From contig NZ_CP121694.1 of NCBI RefSeq assembly GCF_035573695.1, forward strand, positions 3,103,501-3,167,500: DNA of 64,000 nucleotides, in the 5' to 3' direction. A model generated the notes under the pieces. That model saw only the letters and a list, made by a program, of their open reading frames with translations, made no database searches and was not told the DNA's origin. The DNA comes from Metallumcola ferriviriculae. Its GTDB lineage: Bacteria > Bacillota > JADQBR01. Shown here in pieces: positions 1 through 8,464 of the stretch. Position 1 is the stretch's first letter; the number at the start of each line of letters is the position of its first letter. The translations under genes and the position numbers were made by a program.

Positions 1-263
1 AGGTTTTTTAAATAAATAAAACCCCGCCCATTCCAGGGACGAGGCATCTCGCGGTACCACCCTAGTTACCGGCATCTATGATACCGGTCACTCAATTCAA
101 GCCCGTTTAACGCACGGCTTACGGGCAGTTTGGATTTTAGTTTCACTGCCGGCTCCGGGGCGGCTGTCAGTTACCGTTTTGGAAAGACTTTCAGCCAAGG
201 TCTTTCTTTCTGGACCACAGTAAGTTGACTCTTCCCTTCACAGCCATATATGTAACAAAATTT
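1..263 (-). promoter_or_regulatory. T-box leader riboswitch, probably of alaS (gene outside window)
   Basis: Read on the minus strand, the leader contains the diagnostic T-box AGGGTGGTACCGCG (45-58). This is followed by a C-rich/G-rich hairpin and a U-rich tract (1-45) that form the terminator competing with the antiterminator. A long imperfect stem-loop upstream (about 150-240) fits Stem I. T-boxes bind uncharged tRNA and let transcription continue into aminoacyl-tRNA synthetase or amino-acid genes. The gene itself lies left of the window. The adjacent YrrI-type permease sits next to alaS in Bacillus subtilis, so alanyl-tRNA synthetase is the best guess. I could not fix the specifier codon by eye. 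Confidence 0.85.
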
Positions 264-269
264 GCATTA

Positions 270-298
270 ATTATACAAAAGAGCAGCATTTTTGTCAA
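270..298 (-). promoter_or_regulatory. SigA-type promoter for the T-box transcript
   Basis: On the minus strand a perfect TTGACA (293-298) is separated by 17 bp from a perfect TATAAT (270-275). The expected transcription start is near 263, giving a leader of about 260 nt before the window edge. The downstream gene therefore has its own promoter, independent of the permease operon. Confidence 0.8.
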
Positions 299-307
299 TT
301 CAAACAA

Positions 308-1351
308 TTACCCTGCCGCAGCATTCCAACGATTAAAGAAATAACTTAACAGGATTCTGGATACAGCCGTAACCGGCACCGCCAGGAGCATCCCAACTAT
401 ACCAAATAATTCTCCACCCGCTAAAAGAACAAAAATTATCACCAATGGATGCAGTCCTAAACTATCCCCGAGAATTTTGGGGGAAATGATATTACTTTCT
501 AACTGCTGTACTATTACCATCACGCCAACTGCATAAAATGCTTGATATTTAGATTGCAATAGAGCAAGGGCCACCGCGGGAACCGCACCAATAATCGGAC
601 CGAAATAGGGAATAATATCTGCTATTCCAGCCACGATACCTAACAGCAAAGCAAATTTCATCCTAATTGAGGCTAATCCTAAGGCTGTCAGGGTTCCTAC
701 GGTAAAGGCCACCAACAAATGCCCACGGATAAACTTGGTCAGCACCACATCTATTTCATGGAATAAAAAAGCCGCCTCCTCCCGCCACCCTGTGGGCAGC
801 AAGCTAAAGGTATAGCGCCCCAATGTCTCCCAATCCTTTAGCATGTAAAAGGCCAATACCGGCGCAATTATCACACTCAACACCTGCGAAAACAAACCGA
901 TAATACTATCCGCCACGGATTGAACTGCAGCAATCAGCATATCTTCCGCGTCGGCAAGTGTTTCGTCAGTGACCTGCTTGATACTCTCAGGAATGTTACT
1001 GCGGCTATAGTCACCACGCACTGACCTGAGATATTCCTGTACCTGTTGGGTATAATAAGGAATAGCATCAGCAAACCGGTTTAATTCACGGACGACTTTC
1101 GGTACACCGTAGAGAGCCAATATCACAACCACAGTGATTACAGCTGAGTATACAAGAATAATTGCTAACACTCGGGGTACCTTTAAATCCCCAAGTTTTT
1201 TTACCACCGGATTTAAAAGATATGCAATCACCAAAGCGATAATAAAAGGCGGCAGGATAGCTCGAATCAGATAAAGCATGTACCCTGCCACCGAAACCAC
1301 TATTAATATAGCAACGATAAACAATAATCTCTTGGAAATTCGCACCAGCAT
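308..1351 (-). CDS. AI-2E family transporter / YrrI-like permease
   Basis: A 347-residue integral membrane protein of the AI-2E exporter superfamily (PF01594). It has about eight hydrophobic segments: two or three at residues 10-75, a soluble middle part around 80-145, and a helical bundle to the C-terminus. The family signature is clear, with an IIPYFGP motif and a later QQLESNIISPKILG stretch followed by the GELFGIVG loop. Length is typical. The B. subtilis homologue YrrI is encoded beside alaS, which agrees with the T-box that follows here. The substrate is unknown; members have been linked to AI-2 or Na+/H+ exchange, but nothing in the sequence decides this. Confidence 0.88.
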   Translation of the reverse strand: MLVRISKRLLFIVAILIVVSVAGYMLYLIRAILPPFIIALVIAYLLNPVVKKLGDLKVPRVLAIILVYSAVITVVVILALYGVPKVVRELNRFADAIPYYTQQVQEYLRSVRGDYSRSNIPESIKQVTDETLADAEDMLIAAVQSVADSIIGLFSQVLSVIIAPVLAFYMLKDWETLGRYTFSLLPTGWREEAAFLFHEIDVVLTKFIRGHLLVAFTVGTLTALGLASIRMKFALLLGIVAGIADIIPYFGPIIGAVPAVALALLQSKYQAFYAVGVMVIVQQLESNIISPKILGDSLGLHPLVIIFVLLAGGELFGIVGMLLAVPVTAVSRILLSYFFNRWNAAAG

Positions 1352-1389
1352 AGTTTACACCTGCTTACAATGATAAAGCCAGGTTAATC

Positions 1390-1590
1390 TCATTTTTTCC
1401 ATAATCCAGAAATGCCATCTGTTACTTCATCCATCAAGTCGTCGCCATCATCCTCCATGCGCCGCATCTTGCTGCGCATCCGGTTGCCCAGTGGTTTCCG
1501 GTCCGGACCCATAAACATATTAGTCATCATCCCAAGTATGCTTCCTGTGACCAATCCTTTAAAAAAGCCGCGTTTAAACAATGTACTCAC
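1390..1590 (-). CDS. Small glycine-zipper, YtxH-like membrane-associated protein
   Basis: A 66-residue protein with one N-terminal hydrophobic, glycine-rich segment (residues 8-28) followed by a charged tail rich in Arg/Met and then Asp. The layout resembles YtxH-like or gas-vesicle-type small proteins, but the match is weak and no function is assigned. It starts a few bases after the zinc-ribbon gene ends and precedes the YrrI-like permease by 38 bp, so the three are probably cotranscribed. A ribosome-binding GGGGGTGAG lies just before the ATG. Confidence 0.6.
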   Translation of the reverse strand: MSTLFKRGFFKGLVTGSILGMMTNMFMGPDRKPLGNRMRSKMRRMEDDGDDLMDEVTDGISGLWKK

Positions 1591-1593
1591 CCC

Positions 1594-1755
1594 CTAATTA
1601 CTATATACAGGTGTTTCAGTACCCACTAATGACCCGTCTTCTTCCACCATAAATGTTTCATTTTTATCATTAAATTCTATGAAGCATTCCCAGCAATAAA
1701 ATTGGTTTACACCAACTTTACCGGTGTTCTTGCTGCCACATCCCGGGCATAACAT
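1594..1755 (-). CDS. Small zinc-ribbon protein
   Basis: A 53-residue protein with CPGC near the N-terminus and CWEC about 18 residues later, a four-cysteine zinc ribbon. I start at ATG 1755 because a strong GAAAGGGG ribosome-binding site precedes it. A longer reading from 1914 would run through the etfA terminator and has no such site. The C-terminal part is acidic and has no recognised domain. It could bind nucleic acid or protein; no specific role can be read. It heads a small cluster with the YtxH-like protein and the permease. Confidence 0.7.
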   Translation of the reverse strand: MLCPGCGSKNTGKVGVNQFYCWECFIEFNDKNETFMVEEDGSLVGTETPVYSN

Positions 1756-1810
1756 CGTAAAACCCCTTTCTAAAAAACTTTCTCCTCTATTATGACCTGA
1801 AAGGGGATAA

Positions 1811-1845
1811 AAAATGCGTGCCCCACAATTAAGGCACGCATTAAA
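1811..1845 (-). terminator. Rho-independent terminator after etfA
   Basis: A 10-bp perfect stem (AATGCGTGCC with GGCACGCATT, 1813-1822 and 1833-1842) is followed on the minus strand by a run of Ts. It lies directly downstream of the etfA stop and ends the etfBA transcript. Confidence 0.85.
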
Positions 1846-1858
1846 TTTTTTTTTATTT

Positions 1859-2824
1859 TTATAAAACCTTTTTAAACTCCTCGGTAAGTACCGGTACAAC
1901 CTTAAACAAATCATTTACAATGCCGTAATCTGCCATATTAAAGATGTTTGCTTCTTCATCCTTGTTAATGGCGGCAATGTATTTTGAAGAACTCATGCCT
2001 GCTAGGTGCTGGATAGCACCGCTGATACCGCAGGCAATATAAAGTGTTGGTGATACGGTCTTTCCTGTCTGTCCCACCTGATACTGATGCTCACGCCATC
2101 CGGCGTCTACTGCTGCCCGGGATGCACCTACTGCTGCTCCGAGTACGTCTGCCATCTGTTCCAAAATATCAAAGTTCTCCGGTCCTTTCATGCCCCGACC
2201 GCCGCTGACGATGATGTCTGCCTCGGTCAGCAGTACTCTGCCGCCGCTTTGCTGCTTTACTTCTTTTACTTTGGCGCGGATGTCTGCTAGGTCCACATCT
2301 ACTGTTTCTATGTTGGCGCTTGTTTCAGCTGCTTCGCCGAGGTCTTGGACGTTGGGCCGGAAGGTTGCTACTACCGGTTTGGATAATACTTTGCTCTTAG
2401 TGAATGCTTTGCCGGCGTAAATGGGGCGGGTAAATACTAACTGGTCCGCTTCTACTTCTACGGCGGTTATGTCGCTGACCATGCCGGCTCCTGCTTTTTG
2501 GGCTACCCGCGGTGCTAGGTCTTTACCAAATGCGGTGTGCCCAAAAAATACTGCATCGGGTTCATTTTCTTCTATCAGCTCACTGATTACTTGACTGTAT
2601 CCCTCGCTTGAATAGGTGCCTAGCTCTTCGTCTTCTGCTACGTATACTTTTGCTGCTCCGTAGGCTGCCAGGCTATCTGCCAGTCCTTCTATTTCGTCAC
2701 CTATCAGTACTGCTTCTAATTCTGTTCCCAATTCTTCGGCTAATTCTTGTCCCTTACTCAACATTTCTAAGCTTACTTTCTTTAATTCGCCGTCACGCTG
2801 CTCGGCGATTACCCATATAGCCAT
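1859..2824 (-). CDS. etfA: Electron transfer flavoprotein alpha subunit
   Basis: A 321-residue EtfA of normal length. The N-terminal half is the ETF alpha/beta fold. The C-terminal FAD domain shows the expected SGGRG, GASRAAVDAGW, QVGQTGK and GISGAIQH motifs. With EtfB it forms a heterodimer that takes electrons from acyl-CoA dehydrogenases and passes them to the quinone pool or, in anaerobes, to other acceptors. It lies 61 bp after etfB in a two-gene operon. No acyl-CoA dehydrogenase is in the window, so the partner must be encoded elsewhere. Control by FadR is inferred from the operator in front of etfB. Confidence 0.96.
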   Translation of the reverse strand: MAIWVIAEQRDGELKKVSLEMLSKGQELAEELGTELEAVLIGDEIEGLADSLAAYGAAKVYVAEDEELGTYSSEGYSQVISELIEENEPDAVFFGHTAFGKDLAPRVAQKAGAGMVSDITAVEVEADQLVFTRPIYAGKAFTKSKVLSKPVVATFRPNVQDLGEAAETSANIETVDVDLADIRAKVKEVKQQSGGRVLLTEADIIVSGGRGMKGPENFDILEQMADVLGAAVGASRAAVDAGWREHQYQVGQTGKTVSPTLYIACGISGAIQHLAGMSSSKYIAAINKDEEANIFNMADYGIVNDLFKVVPVLTEEFKKVL

Positions 2825-2885
2825 GTTTCTCCCTCCACTTTTGTTTTGATTTGGTCTTCTGTTGCTTTTTTTATCTTTCTTTATC

Positions 2886-3638
2886 TTAGATTACTTTGGC
2901 TTCTTCTTTTAACAGCCGCACTAATTCTTTCCCGGCTTCTTCGGCTTCGCCTTCGATGATTTTCCCTGCTTCTTTCTTGGGCGGCAGGAATATTTCTAAT
3001 ATTTCTACTTGCTTTTCTACTTCGACTCCCAGCTCTTCGGGTGTTACCTGCTTTAGTTCTTTTTTCTTGGCCTGCATAATGCCTTTCAGGCTGGGGTAGC
3101 GGGGTTCGTTTAATCCTTTTTGACAGGTGACTACTGCGGGCAGTGGTGTTTCTACTATTTCACTGCCTCCTTCGATTTCTCGAGTACATTCGGCTTGACC
3201 GTCTTTTAGCTCTAATTTGGTTACTACGTTTACCTGGGGCAGGTCTAATTCCTGTGCCAGTCGGGTTGCTACCTGGCCTGAGCCGTCATCGATGGCTACA
3301 TGGCCGCCTAATATTAGGTCGTATTCCATCCCTGCCACTGCTTTGGCCAGTACTTTCGCTACGGCGTATTCGTCTCCCTGGGGGTTTTTCACCAGCATGG
3401 CTTTGTCTGCACCCATCGCTAATGCTTGACGCAGTGCTTCCTGGGCTTGGTCATCTCCTACGCTGATTACTGTTACTTCTCCTCCCTGGGCTTCCTTGAT
3501 CTTCAGGGCTTCTTCCACGGCAAATTCGTCGTAGGGATTGATGATATGCTTGATCCCCTGGGTTGCGATTTCACCGTCTTTTAGTTCGATCTTTGCTTCG
3601 GTGTCGAAGGTTTGCTTAAGACACACTATGATGTTCAT
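2886..3638 (-). CDS. etfB: Electron transfer flavoprotein beta subunit
   Basis: A 250-residue EtfB of typical size, beginning MNIIVCLKQTFDTEAKI and carrying the conserved INPYDEFAVEEAL and DDGSGQVATRLAQEL segments that form the ETF core and nucleotide site. A GGAGGTC ribosome-binding site precedes the ATG. It pairs with EtfA immediately downstream. In B. subtilis the order lcfA-fadR-fadB-etfB-etfA is one FadR-controlled operon; here the same genes appear without fadB and with codY inserted. A perfect FadR-type palindrome lies about 43 bp upstream. Confidence 0.96.
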   Translation of the reverse strand: MNIIVCLKQTFDTEAKIELKDGEIATQGIKHIINPYDEFAVEEALKIKEAQGGEVTVISVGDDQAQEALRQALAMGADKAMLVKNPQGDEYAVAKVLAKAVAGMEYDLILGGHVAIDDGSGQVATRLAQELDLPQVNVVTKLELKDGQAECTREIEGGSEIVETPLPAVVTCQKGLNEPRYPSLKGIMQAKKKELKQVTPEELGVEVEKQVEILEIFLPPKKEAGKIIEGEAEEAGKELVRLLKEEAKVI

Positions 3639-3680
3639 TGTTTTGACCTCCTTTGGTTATTTAGTATTTTTAATATATTT

Positions 3681-3720
3681 AAGTGCCTAGGTGAATGACA
3701 CATCATTCACCTAGGCACTT
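3681..3720. promoter_or_regulatory. Perfect 18-bp-arm palindrome containing a FadR operator, between fadR and etfB
   Basis: Two 18-bp arms (3681-3698 and 3703-3720) flank a 4-base centre. The inner 18 bp (3692-3709) read TGAATGA-CACA-TCATTCA. This keeps both half-sites of the FadR operator known from B. subtilis (TGAATGA, 4 nt, TCATTCA). It lies between the fadR stop and the etfB start, so it probably represses etfBA. The long outer arms could also fold in RNA as the fadR terminator, though the U-tract is poor. Confidence 0.75.
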
Positions 3721-3725
3721 AAAAA

Positions 3726-4313
3726 CTATTTAGCAACAATCCCACTACTTAATATCTTCAGTACCGGTTCGACCAAGGATAGCAGTGAATATTCTTTTTG
3801 AGATAATACCCAGCACGTAACAACCTCGTCCATCGTACCGAAAATCATTTTTCTTGCTGTCTTGACATCTATCCAGTCATTAAATTGCCCTGTTAGTTTC
3901 CCGTTCTCCACTACTTTTTCTATTGCTTCAAAATATTTCTTTAACGGCTGTGAAATGCCCTGGCGAATTTGCGGATCAGATTGACGGAGTTCAATCTGGG
4001 TTACCACCGCCAAATCCGCGTCGGCAGCTAGATGTGAAAAATGCCGTCTGACCAGTGTATGCAGCTGTTCAACCGCATCCTCTTGGCTAGAAAGTTCTTG
4101 GGACACAGCAGCAATAAATCTACCCATTTTTTCCGTAAACAAGGAGATTAAAATATCCTCCTTATTTTCAAAATAAAGATAGATGGTCCCATCAGCCACA
4201 CCGGCCTCTTTAGCAATTTTAGTTACCTGCGCCCCATAATATCCGTGTCTGGCAAAGATTTTGACCGCTGCGTCAATGATGGCCTCATATTTCTCTCCCT
4301 TACGCTTAGGCAT
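3726..4313 (-). CDS. fadR: TetR-family fatty-acid metabolism regulator FadR
   Basis: A 195-residue TetR regulator. The N-terminal helix-turn-helix includes KIAKEAGVADGTIYLYFENKEDIL, closely resembling B. subtilis FadR (YsiA). The C-terminal ligand domain also shares the family's AVVTQIELRQS and RKMIFGTMDE stretches. FadR represses beta-oxidation genes and is released by long-chain acyl-CoAs. Support comes from its position downstream of lcfA and codY and upstream of etfBA, and from FadR-like palindromes in front of etfB and lcfA. It is probably cotranscribed with lcfA and codY, which would make it autoregulated. Confidence 0.9.
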   Translation of the reverse strand: MPKRKGEKYEAIIDAAVKIFARHGYYGAQVTKIAKEAGVADGTIYLYFENKEDILISLFTEKMGRFIAAVSQELSSQEDAVEQLHTLVRRHFSHLAADADLAVVTQIELRQSDPQIRQGISQPLKKYFEAIEKVVENGKLTGQFNDWIDVKTARKMIFGTMDEVVTCWVLSQKEYSLLSLVEPVLKILSSGIVAK

Positions 4314-4438
4314 TCCTGCACCTCTTCCCTAAATGCTGCTCCTGGCTCTTTATGACCAATAATTTCTTGTATATCATATTACACCGCCTATTTACTGTCA
4401 AGAAATAGGAAATTATCCATAGTTCCTTTGTCTAGGCA

Positions 4439-5218
4439 TCAAGAAACGGGTTTACGCACACCCTGGAGTTTTCCTGAAAGGTATTTGTTAAGTATCCGTA
4501 TATATGTGCCCTTAACGCCCAATGATCTTGCCTCAAGCACTCCTGCGCTTTCCAATTTCCGTAATGCGTTGACTATTACCGACTGGGTGTAGCCGATTCG
4601 ATTTGCCACACGAGCAGCCACAAACACACCTTCACCATCTTGCAACTGATTAAGAATATACTGCACTGCCTCATTTTCAGAATGTGACAAACATTGAAAA
4701 GCATGTTCAACCGCAGCCTTTTTACGAATTTCTTCTTCAACCAAGTCTGATTGATTGTAAACTATTTCCATACCGATCACCGCTGCACTATACTCTCCCA
4801 ATATCATGTCTTCCTCATTTTGGGCAGTCGAATATTTAACCAACAACAAGGTTCCCAACCTCCTGACACCAGAAAGTACCGGGGCGATTACCAGAGATCG
4901 GTACGAGAGCGAACAGGTAGCCTGTGGTTGAAAAATACAATTATTATCTCGATATACTTTTACACAACTGCTCCTTTCCTGCATCAGCATGGCATTAAAA
5001 CTGGCAGGCAGCCTCCCCCAACTTGCACTGATACCTTCTTCACAGGAAAAGTCGCTGGCTGCCGCGCCAAGAATGGTCCCATGCTGGTCGGCGAGATAAC
5101 AATTGGCAGCGGTTACCTCAGAAATCACAGATACCATCCTTGAATAGTTAATACTGCCAAAACCTTTTTCCTGAAGCAGTGTATTCACCCGTCTTGTTTG
5201 AGTCAGTAAGTCATGCAT
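4439..5218 (-). CDS. codY: CodY-family GTP/branched-chain amino-acid sensing repressor
   Basis: A 259-residue protein, the same length as B. subtilis CodY. The C-terminal winged helix is strongly conserved, with ARVANRIGYTQSVIVNALRK and then LESAGVLEARSLGVKGTYI, almost the family consensus. The N-terminal GAF domain is much more diverged, although GTLLLVKY and LGEYSAAVIGMEI match. CodY senses isoleucine/valine and GTP and represses genes in rich medium. Its usual home is the clpY/flagellar region. Here it is 30 bp after lcfA and before fadR, so it may be a second, specialised copy. Whether this GAF domain still binds branched-chain amino acids cannot be told by eye. Confidence 0.88.
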   Translation of the reverse strand: MHDLLTQTRRVNTLLQEKGFGSINYSRMVSVISEVTAANCYLADQHGTILGAAASDFSCEEGISASWGRLPASFNAMLMQERSSCVKVYRDNNCIFQPQATCSLSYRSLVIAPVLSGVRRLGTLLLVKYSTAQNEEDMILGEYSAAVIGMEIVYNQSDLVEEEIRKKAAVEHAFQCLSHSENEAVQYILNQLQDGEGVFVAARVANRIGYTQSVIVNALRKLESAGVLEARSLGVKGTYIRILNKYLSGKLQGVRKPVS

Positions 5219-5247
5219 ACTTTCACCTCTTTAGGTCTTTAGGTCGG

Positions 5248-7092
5248 CTAACCGGAAACGGTCTTGCCGCCAGATACATTTTCCACGCCCGAACTGACGG
5301 AACCAATAACGTCCTGGGGACCGTACATACTATTAAGCAGATGACTATATTTTTTACTGATTACTTTTCGCTTAATCTTTAATGTCGGTGTCAATTCCCC
5401 CTCTTCCTGGGTAAGTTCCTGGGTTAATAGACGAAACTTTTTCACCTGCTCAAAATTGGGCAGGTCTTGCTGCAGCTTATCCAAATGCCGCTGTAATTTT
5501 TCAATTATTTGTTCATTCTCTACCAATTGTTCAGTGGAAGTATAATCAATGTTCCTTTTCTTCGCATATCGTTCTAAGTTCTCAAAATTAGGTACTATTA
5601 AGGCAGCGAGATATTTTCTTTGGTCGCCAAAGACCACTACCTGGCTGATATATTTATCTGACTTTAGCAGGCTTTCGATATTTTGTGGGGCAACATTCTT
5701 CCCACCGGAGGTTACAATAATATCTTTTTTTCGATCAGTAATTCTCAGCATTCCCTGCCGGTCTATCTCCCCGATATCACCGGTATAAAACCACCCGTTT
5801 TGAAAGCTTTCCGCAGTTTCTTCCGGCCGGCGGAAGTAACCACTGGAAACATTTGGTCCTTGGGCGAGTATCTCACCATCTTCGGCAATCTTAATGCTAA
5901 CACTGGGCAGCGGCGGCCCTACAGTACCAAACTTAAGTTGGCGGGAATTGTTAACTGAGAGCACCGGAGCTGTCTCAGTCAATCCATATCCCTCATAAAT
6001 GGTTATCCCCAAGGCATAAAAAAATTCTCCAATTTCCTTAGTGAGTGGTGCTCCCCCTGACACAAAGTAGCGCAGCTTACCACCAACCTGTTGCTGTATT
6101 TTTCCAAAAACCAGCGCCTCGGCTGCTTGATGCTTCAGCTTCAACAGCAGACTCTTTTGACTGTCGCTAAATTTATACCGTTGGCCAACTGCCAACGCCC
6201 AATCGAACAGTTTACGCTTTAACCATGACCCTTGGCTGACGGACTGTTTTACCGCTACGTACATTTTCTCATAAAGCCTCGGTACGCTGATGACCAGTTC
6301 CGGTCGCACCAGCTTTAGTTCTTCGGGAACTGTCTGGAAACTCTCAGCGTATGTAATGCGCACGCCGGCATATAACATCAAATAGTAACCAATGGTTCTT
6401 TCAAGCACATGACTTAATGGCAGAAATGACAGACAAGTATCAGTGGGCCTTATATCCATAATCTCGAAACAATCTTCTAAATTCGCAAGAAAGTTTCTAT
6501 GGGACAGCATTACTCCTTTTGGATCTCCGGTGGTACCAGATGTGTACACCAGTGACATCAAGTCATCTGGCTTTAAAGACTTAGTCCTTTTATCCAGCTC
6601 ATCGGACCTGGCGTGGTTTTCCTTACCCAATTCCAATAACTCATCAAATGTCATGATATCCTCATCGCTGCTGCCCTGCCAACCATTAATGACCATAATC
6701 TTTTTCAGACGGGGCATTTTATGTCTCATGGATATTACTTCCTGTAACTTCTCCTTACAACCCAAAATAATGATTTCCGCTTCGCAATGATTAAATATGT
6801 AGCTAATCTGCGTCCCCTTGTTAGTGTGATAAATTGGTACGTTGACGGCGCCTGCGGCAATAATCCCCAGGTCTGCCATGGCCCATTCAGGGCAATTGCC
6901 TGACATCAGACAGACTCGGTCCTTTGGCCTAACTCCCAAAGCGATTAATCCCAAGGCCGCATCAGTAACTTTATCCCCCAATTGCTTCCAACTGATGTCA
7001 CGATATACCCCATCCACTCTTTGAGATAAAGCCGCTTTATCCCCAAACCTTTCTACCCTTTCAAAAAACATATTGACAATGGTCTTACCCAT
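5248..7092 (-). CDS. lcfA: Long-chain acyl-CoA synthetase (AMP-forming)
   Basis: A 614-residue ANL-superfamily ligase of the FadD15/LcfA type. The phosphate loop YTSGTTGDPKG is at residues 183-193. Further on come GYGLTETAP, the YTGDIGEID motif and the hinge DRKKDIIVTSGGKNVAP. It activates long-chain fatty acids to acyl-CoA through an acyl-adenylate at the membrane. It is first in the operon lcfA-codY-fadR, which leads to etfBA. Its promoter region holds a FadR-like operator (7159-7176), so expression should rise when acyl-CoA releases FadR. Confidence 0.94.
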   Translation of the reverse strand: MGKTIVNMFFERVERFGDKAALSQRVDGVYRDISWKQLGDKVTDAALGLIALGVRPKDRVCLMSGNCPEWAMADLGIIAAGAVNVPIYHTNKGTQISYIFNHCEAEIIILGCKEKLQEVISMRHKMPRLKKIMVINGWQGSSDEDIMTFDELLELGKENHARSDELDKRTKSLKPDDLMSLVYTSGTTGDPKGVMLSHRNFLANLEDCFEIMDIRPTDTCLSFLPLSHVLERTIGYYLMLYAGVRITYAESFQTVPEELKLVRPELVISVPRLYEKMYVAVKQSVSQGSWLKRKLFDWALAVGQRYKFSDSQKSLLLKLKHQAAEALVFGKIQQQVGGKLRYFVSGGAPLTKEIGEFFYALGITIYEGYGLTETAPVLSVNNSRQLKFGTVGPPLPSVSIKIAEDGEILAQGPNVSSGYFRRPEETAESFQNGWFYTGDIGEIDRQGMLRITDRKKDIIVTSGGKNVAPQNIESLLKSDKYISQVVVFGDQRKYLAALIVPNFENLERYAKKRNIDYTSTEQLVENEQIIEKLQRHLDKLQQDLPNFEQVKKFRLLTQELTQEEGELTPTLKIKRKVISKKYSHLLNSMYGPQDVIGSVSSGVENVSGGKTVSG

Positions 7093-7158
7093 TCATAAGA
7101 ACCCCCCACCCGCTAATTTCTCGCTCTTCGAAATATTCTCTTAATTAAGGCCAAGCAG

Positions 7159-7214
7159 TGACTGAATGTTCATTCACTTACCTAAAAAATAATATAAATT
7201 GCCCTGAAAGTCAA
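7159..7214 (-). promoter_or_regulatory. lcfA promoter with FadR-like operator
   Basis: On the minus strand a TTGACT (7209-7214) precedes an AT-rich TATTATT stretch (about 7186-7192). Just downstream, 7159-7176 reads in plus orientation TGACTGA-ATGT-TCATTCA, one base off in the left half-site of the FadR consensus with correct 4-nt spacing. Binding there would block the start region of the transcript. The operator assignment is better supported than the exact promoter boxes. Confidence 0.65.
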
Positions 7215-7322
7215 GTATTTTTTGAAAATTCGCATATGGATAAACTTGTGCTTTCTGGCATTAGCTTGAGAAACTTAACTCCTTTTTGATGGACGTTACA
7301 ACCAAATACTTTTTCCTAAACA

Positions 7323-7357
7323 TAAAAAAAGACAACTCCCACTTTCGAGAGCTGCTA
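7323..7357 (-). terminator. Terminator after mnmA
   Basis: On the minus strand AGCAGCTCTC pairs (with G-U pairs) with GGGAGTTGTC and is followed by seven Ts. It starts a few bases past the mnmA stop. Confidence 0.8.
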
Positions 7358-7365
7358 ATTTTTTG

Positions 7366-8451
7366 TTACCGTAATGGTTTTTCAATAGTTCCGCCACCCA
7401 TTACCAGATCATCCTGATAATATACAACCGCTTGACCGGGAGTTACTGCTCGCTGAGGTTGTTTAAATTCCACCTTTACTCGGCCTTCTTCCCCGGGAGA
7501 GACCAGTGCCGGTACCGGAGGAGCTTTGTAGCGAATTTTTACCTTTACCTCCACCGGGCTTTCCAAGTGGTCAAAAAGAATAAAATTATTTTTATTTGCC
7601 GTCAACCCTGGACTAAAGGTTTCTTCATGGCTGCCAACAATAACCGCATTACGCCGTACGTCAATGTCAACTACATAGATGGGTTTTCCCATAGCGAGGC
7701 CCAAACCATGACGCTGACCGATGGTATAGTAGGCTATCCCTTGATGCTCACCAATTTTATTGCCCTTGGTGTCCAAAAACGGACCAGGTTTAATCCGTTG
7801 ACCGACCTTATCCTTCAAAAAATTACGATAGTTGTTATCGGGAACAAAGCAAATCTCCTGGCTTTCCGGTTTGTGAGCAACCACCAACCCCATTTCTTCC
7901 GCCATCTGACGAATTTCCGGCTTGGTGAATTCTCCCAGCGGCATCAGTGTACGCGAAAGTTGCTCCTGATTGAAGCCATAAAGCACATAGGTTTGATCTT
8001 TATTGCTGTCCTTTGCTTTTGCCAATACATAACGCTGCCTGTCGTCATCAAAGTATATACGGGCATAATGCCCGGTGGCAATCAAGTCCGTGCCTATCGC
8101 CAGGGCCTTTTGCAGCAATGCTTCAAACTTAACGTGTTGGTTGCAGGCGATACATGGGTTTGGTGTTCTGCCTGACAAATAGTCTTCGATAAAATAATCA
8201 ATAACTTTTTCCTTGAAGTAATCCCTAAAGTTCATTACGTAATAGGGAATCCCCAGCTTGTCGGCCACAGACCGGGCGTCATCCACCGCAGACAGCGAAC
8301 AACATGACCCTTCTATCTCGGGATGCGGTTGATCAGCAGGCCAAATTTGCATGGTTACTCCCACAAGATCGTAGTCGCTTTCTTTTAAGAGAGCAGCGGC
8401 AACAGAACTATCCACGCCTCCACTCATGGCCACCAATATTTGTTTTGTCAT
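7366..8451 (-). CDS. mnmA: tRNA-specific 2-thiouridylase MnmA
   Basis: A 361-residue enzyme that puts sulfur on C2 of U34 in Lys, Glu and Gln tRNAs. The N-terminal ATP pyrophosphatase loop is SGGVDSSVAAALL. The catalytic cysteine pair lies in TPNPCIACN and in the later ESQEICFV motif. I use ATG 8451 rather than the in-frame GTG at 8460, because that GTG is inside the GAGGTGGG ribosome-binding site. It follows iscS and iscU; IscS supplies the persulfide sulfur, so the neighbourhood fits. A terminator hairpin between iscU and mnmA suggests that readthrough sets its level. Confidence 0.95.
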   Translation of the reverse strand: MTKQILVAMSGGVDSSVAAALLKESDYDLVGVTMQIWPADQPHPEIEGSCCSLSAVDDARSVADKLGIPYYVMNFRDYFKEKVIDYFIEDYLSGRTPNPCIACNQHVKFEALLQKALAIGTDLIATGHYARIYFDDDRQRYVLAKAKDSNKDQTYVLYGFNQEQLSRTLMPLGEFTKPEIRQMAEEMGLVVAHKPESQEICFVPDNNYRNFLKDKVGQRIKPGPFLDTKGNKIGEHQGIAYYTIGQRHGLGLAMGKPIYVVDIDVRRNAVIVGSHEETFSPGLTANKNNFILFDHLESPVEVKVKIRYKAPPVPALVSPGEEGRVKVEFKQPQRAVTPGQAVVYYQDDLVMGGGTIEKPLR

Positions 8452-8464
8452 ATGTCCCACCTCA

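Noticed and set aside
1756..1914. N-terminal extension of the zinc-ribbon protein
   Set aside because: It would be translated across the etfA terminator, and a strong ribosome-binding site marks the start at 1755.
7432..8175. 247-codon open frame on the plus strand
   Set aside because: It lies antisense to mnmA, which has full family motifs and correct start signals.
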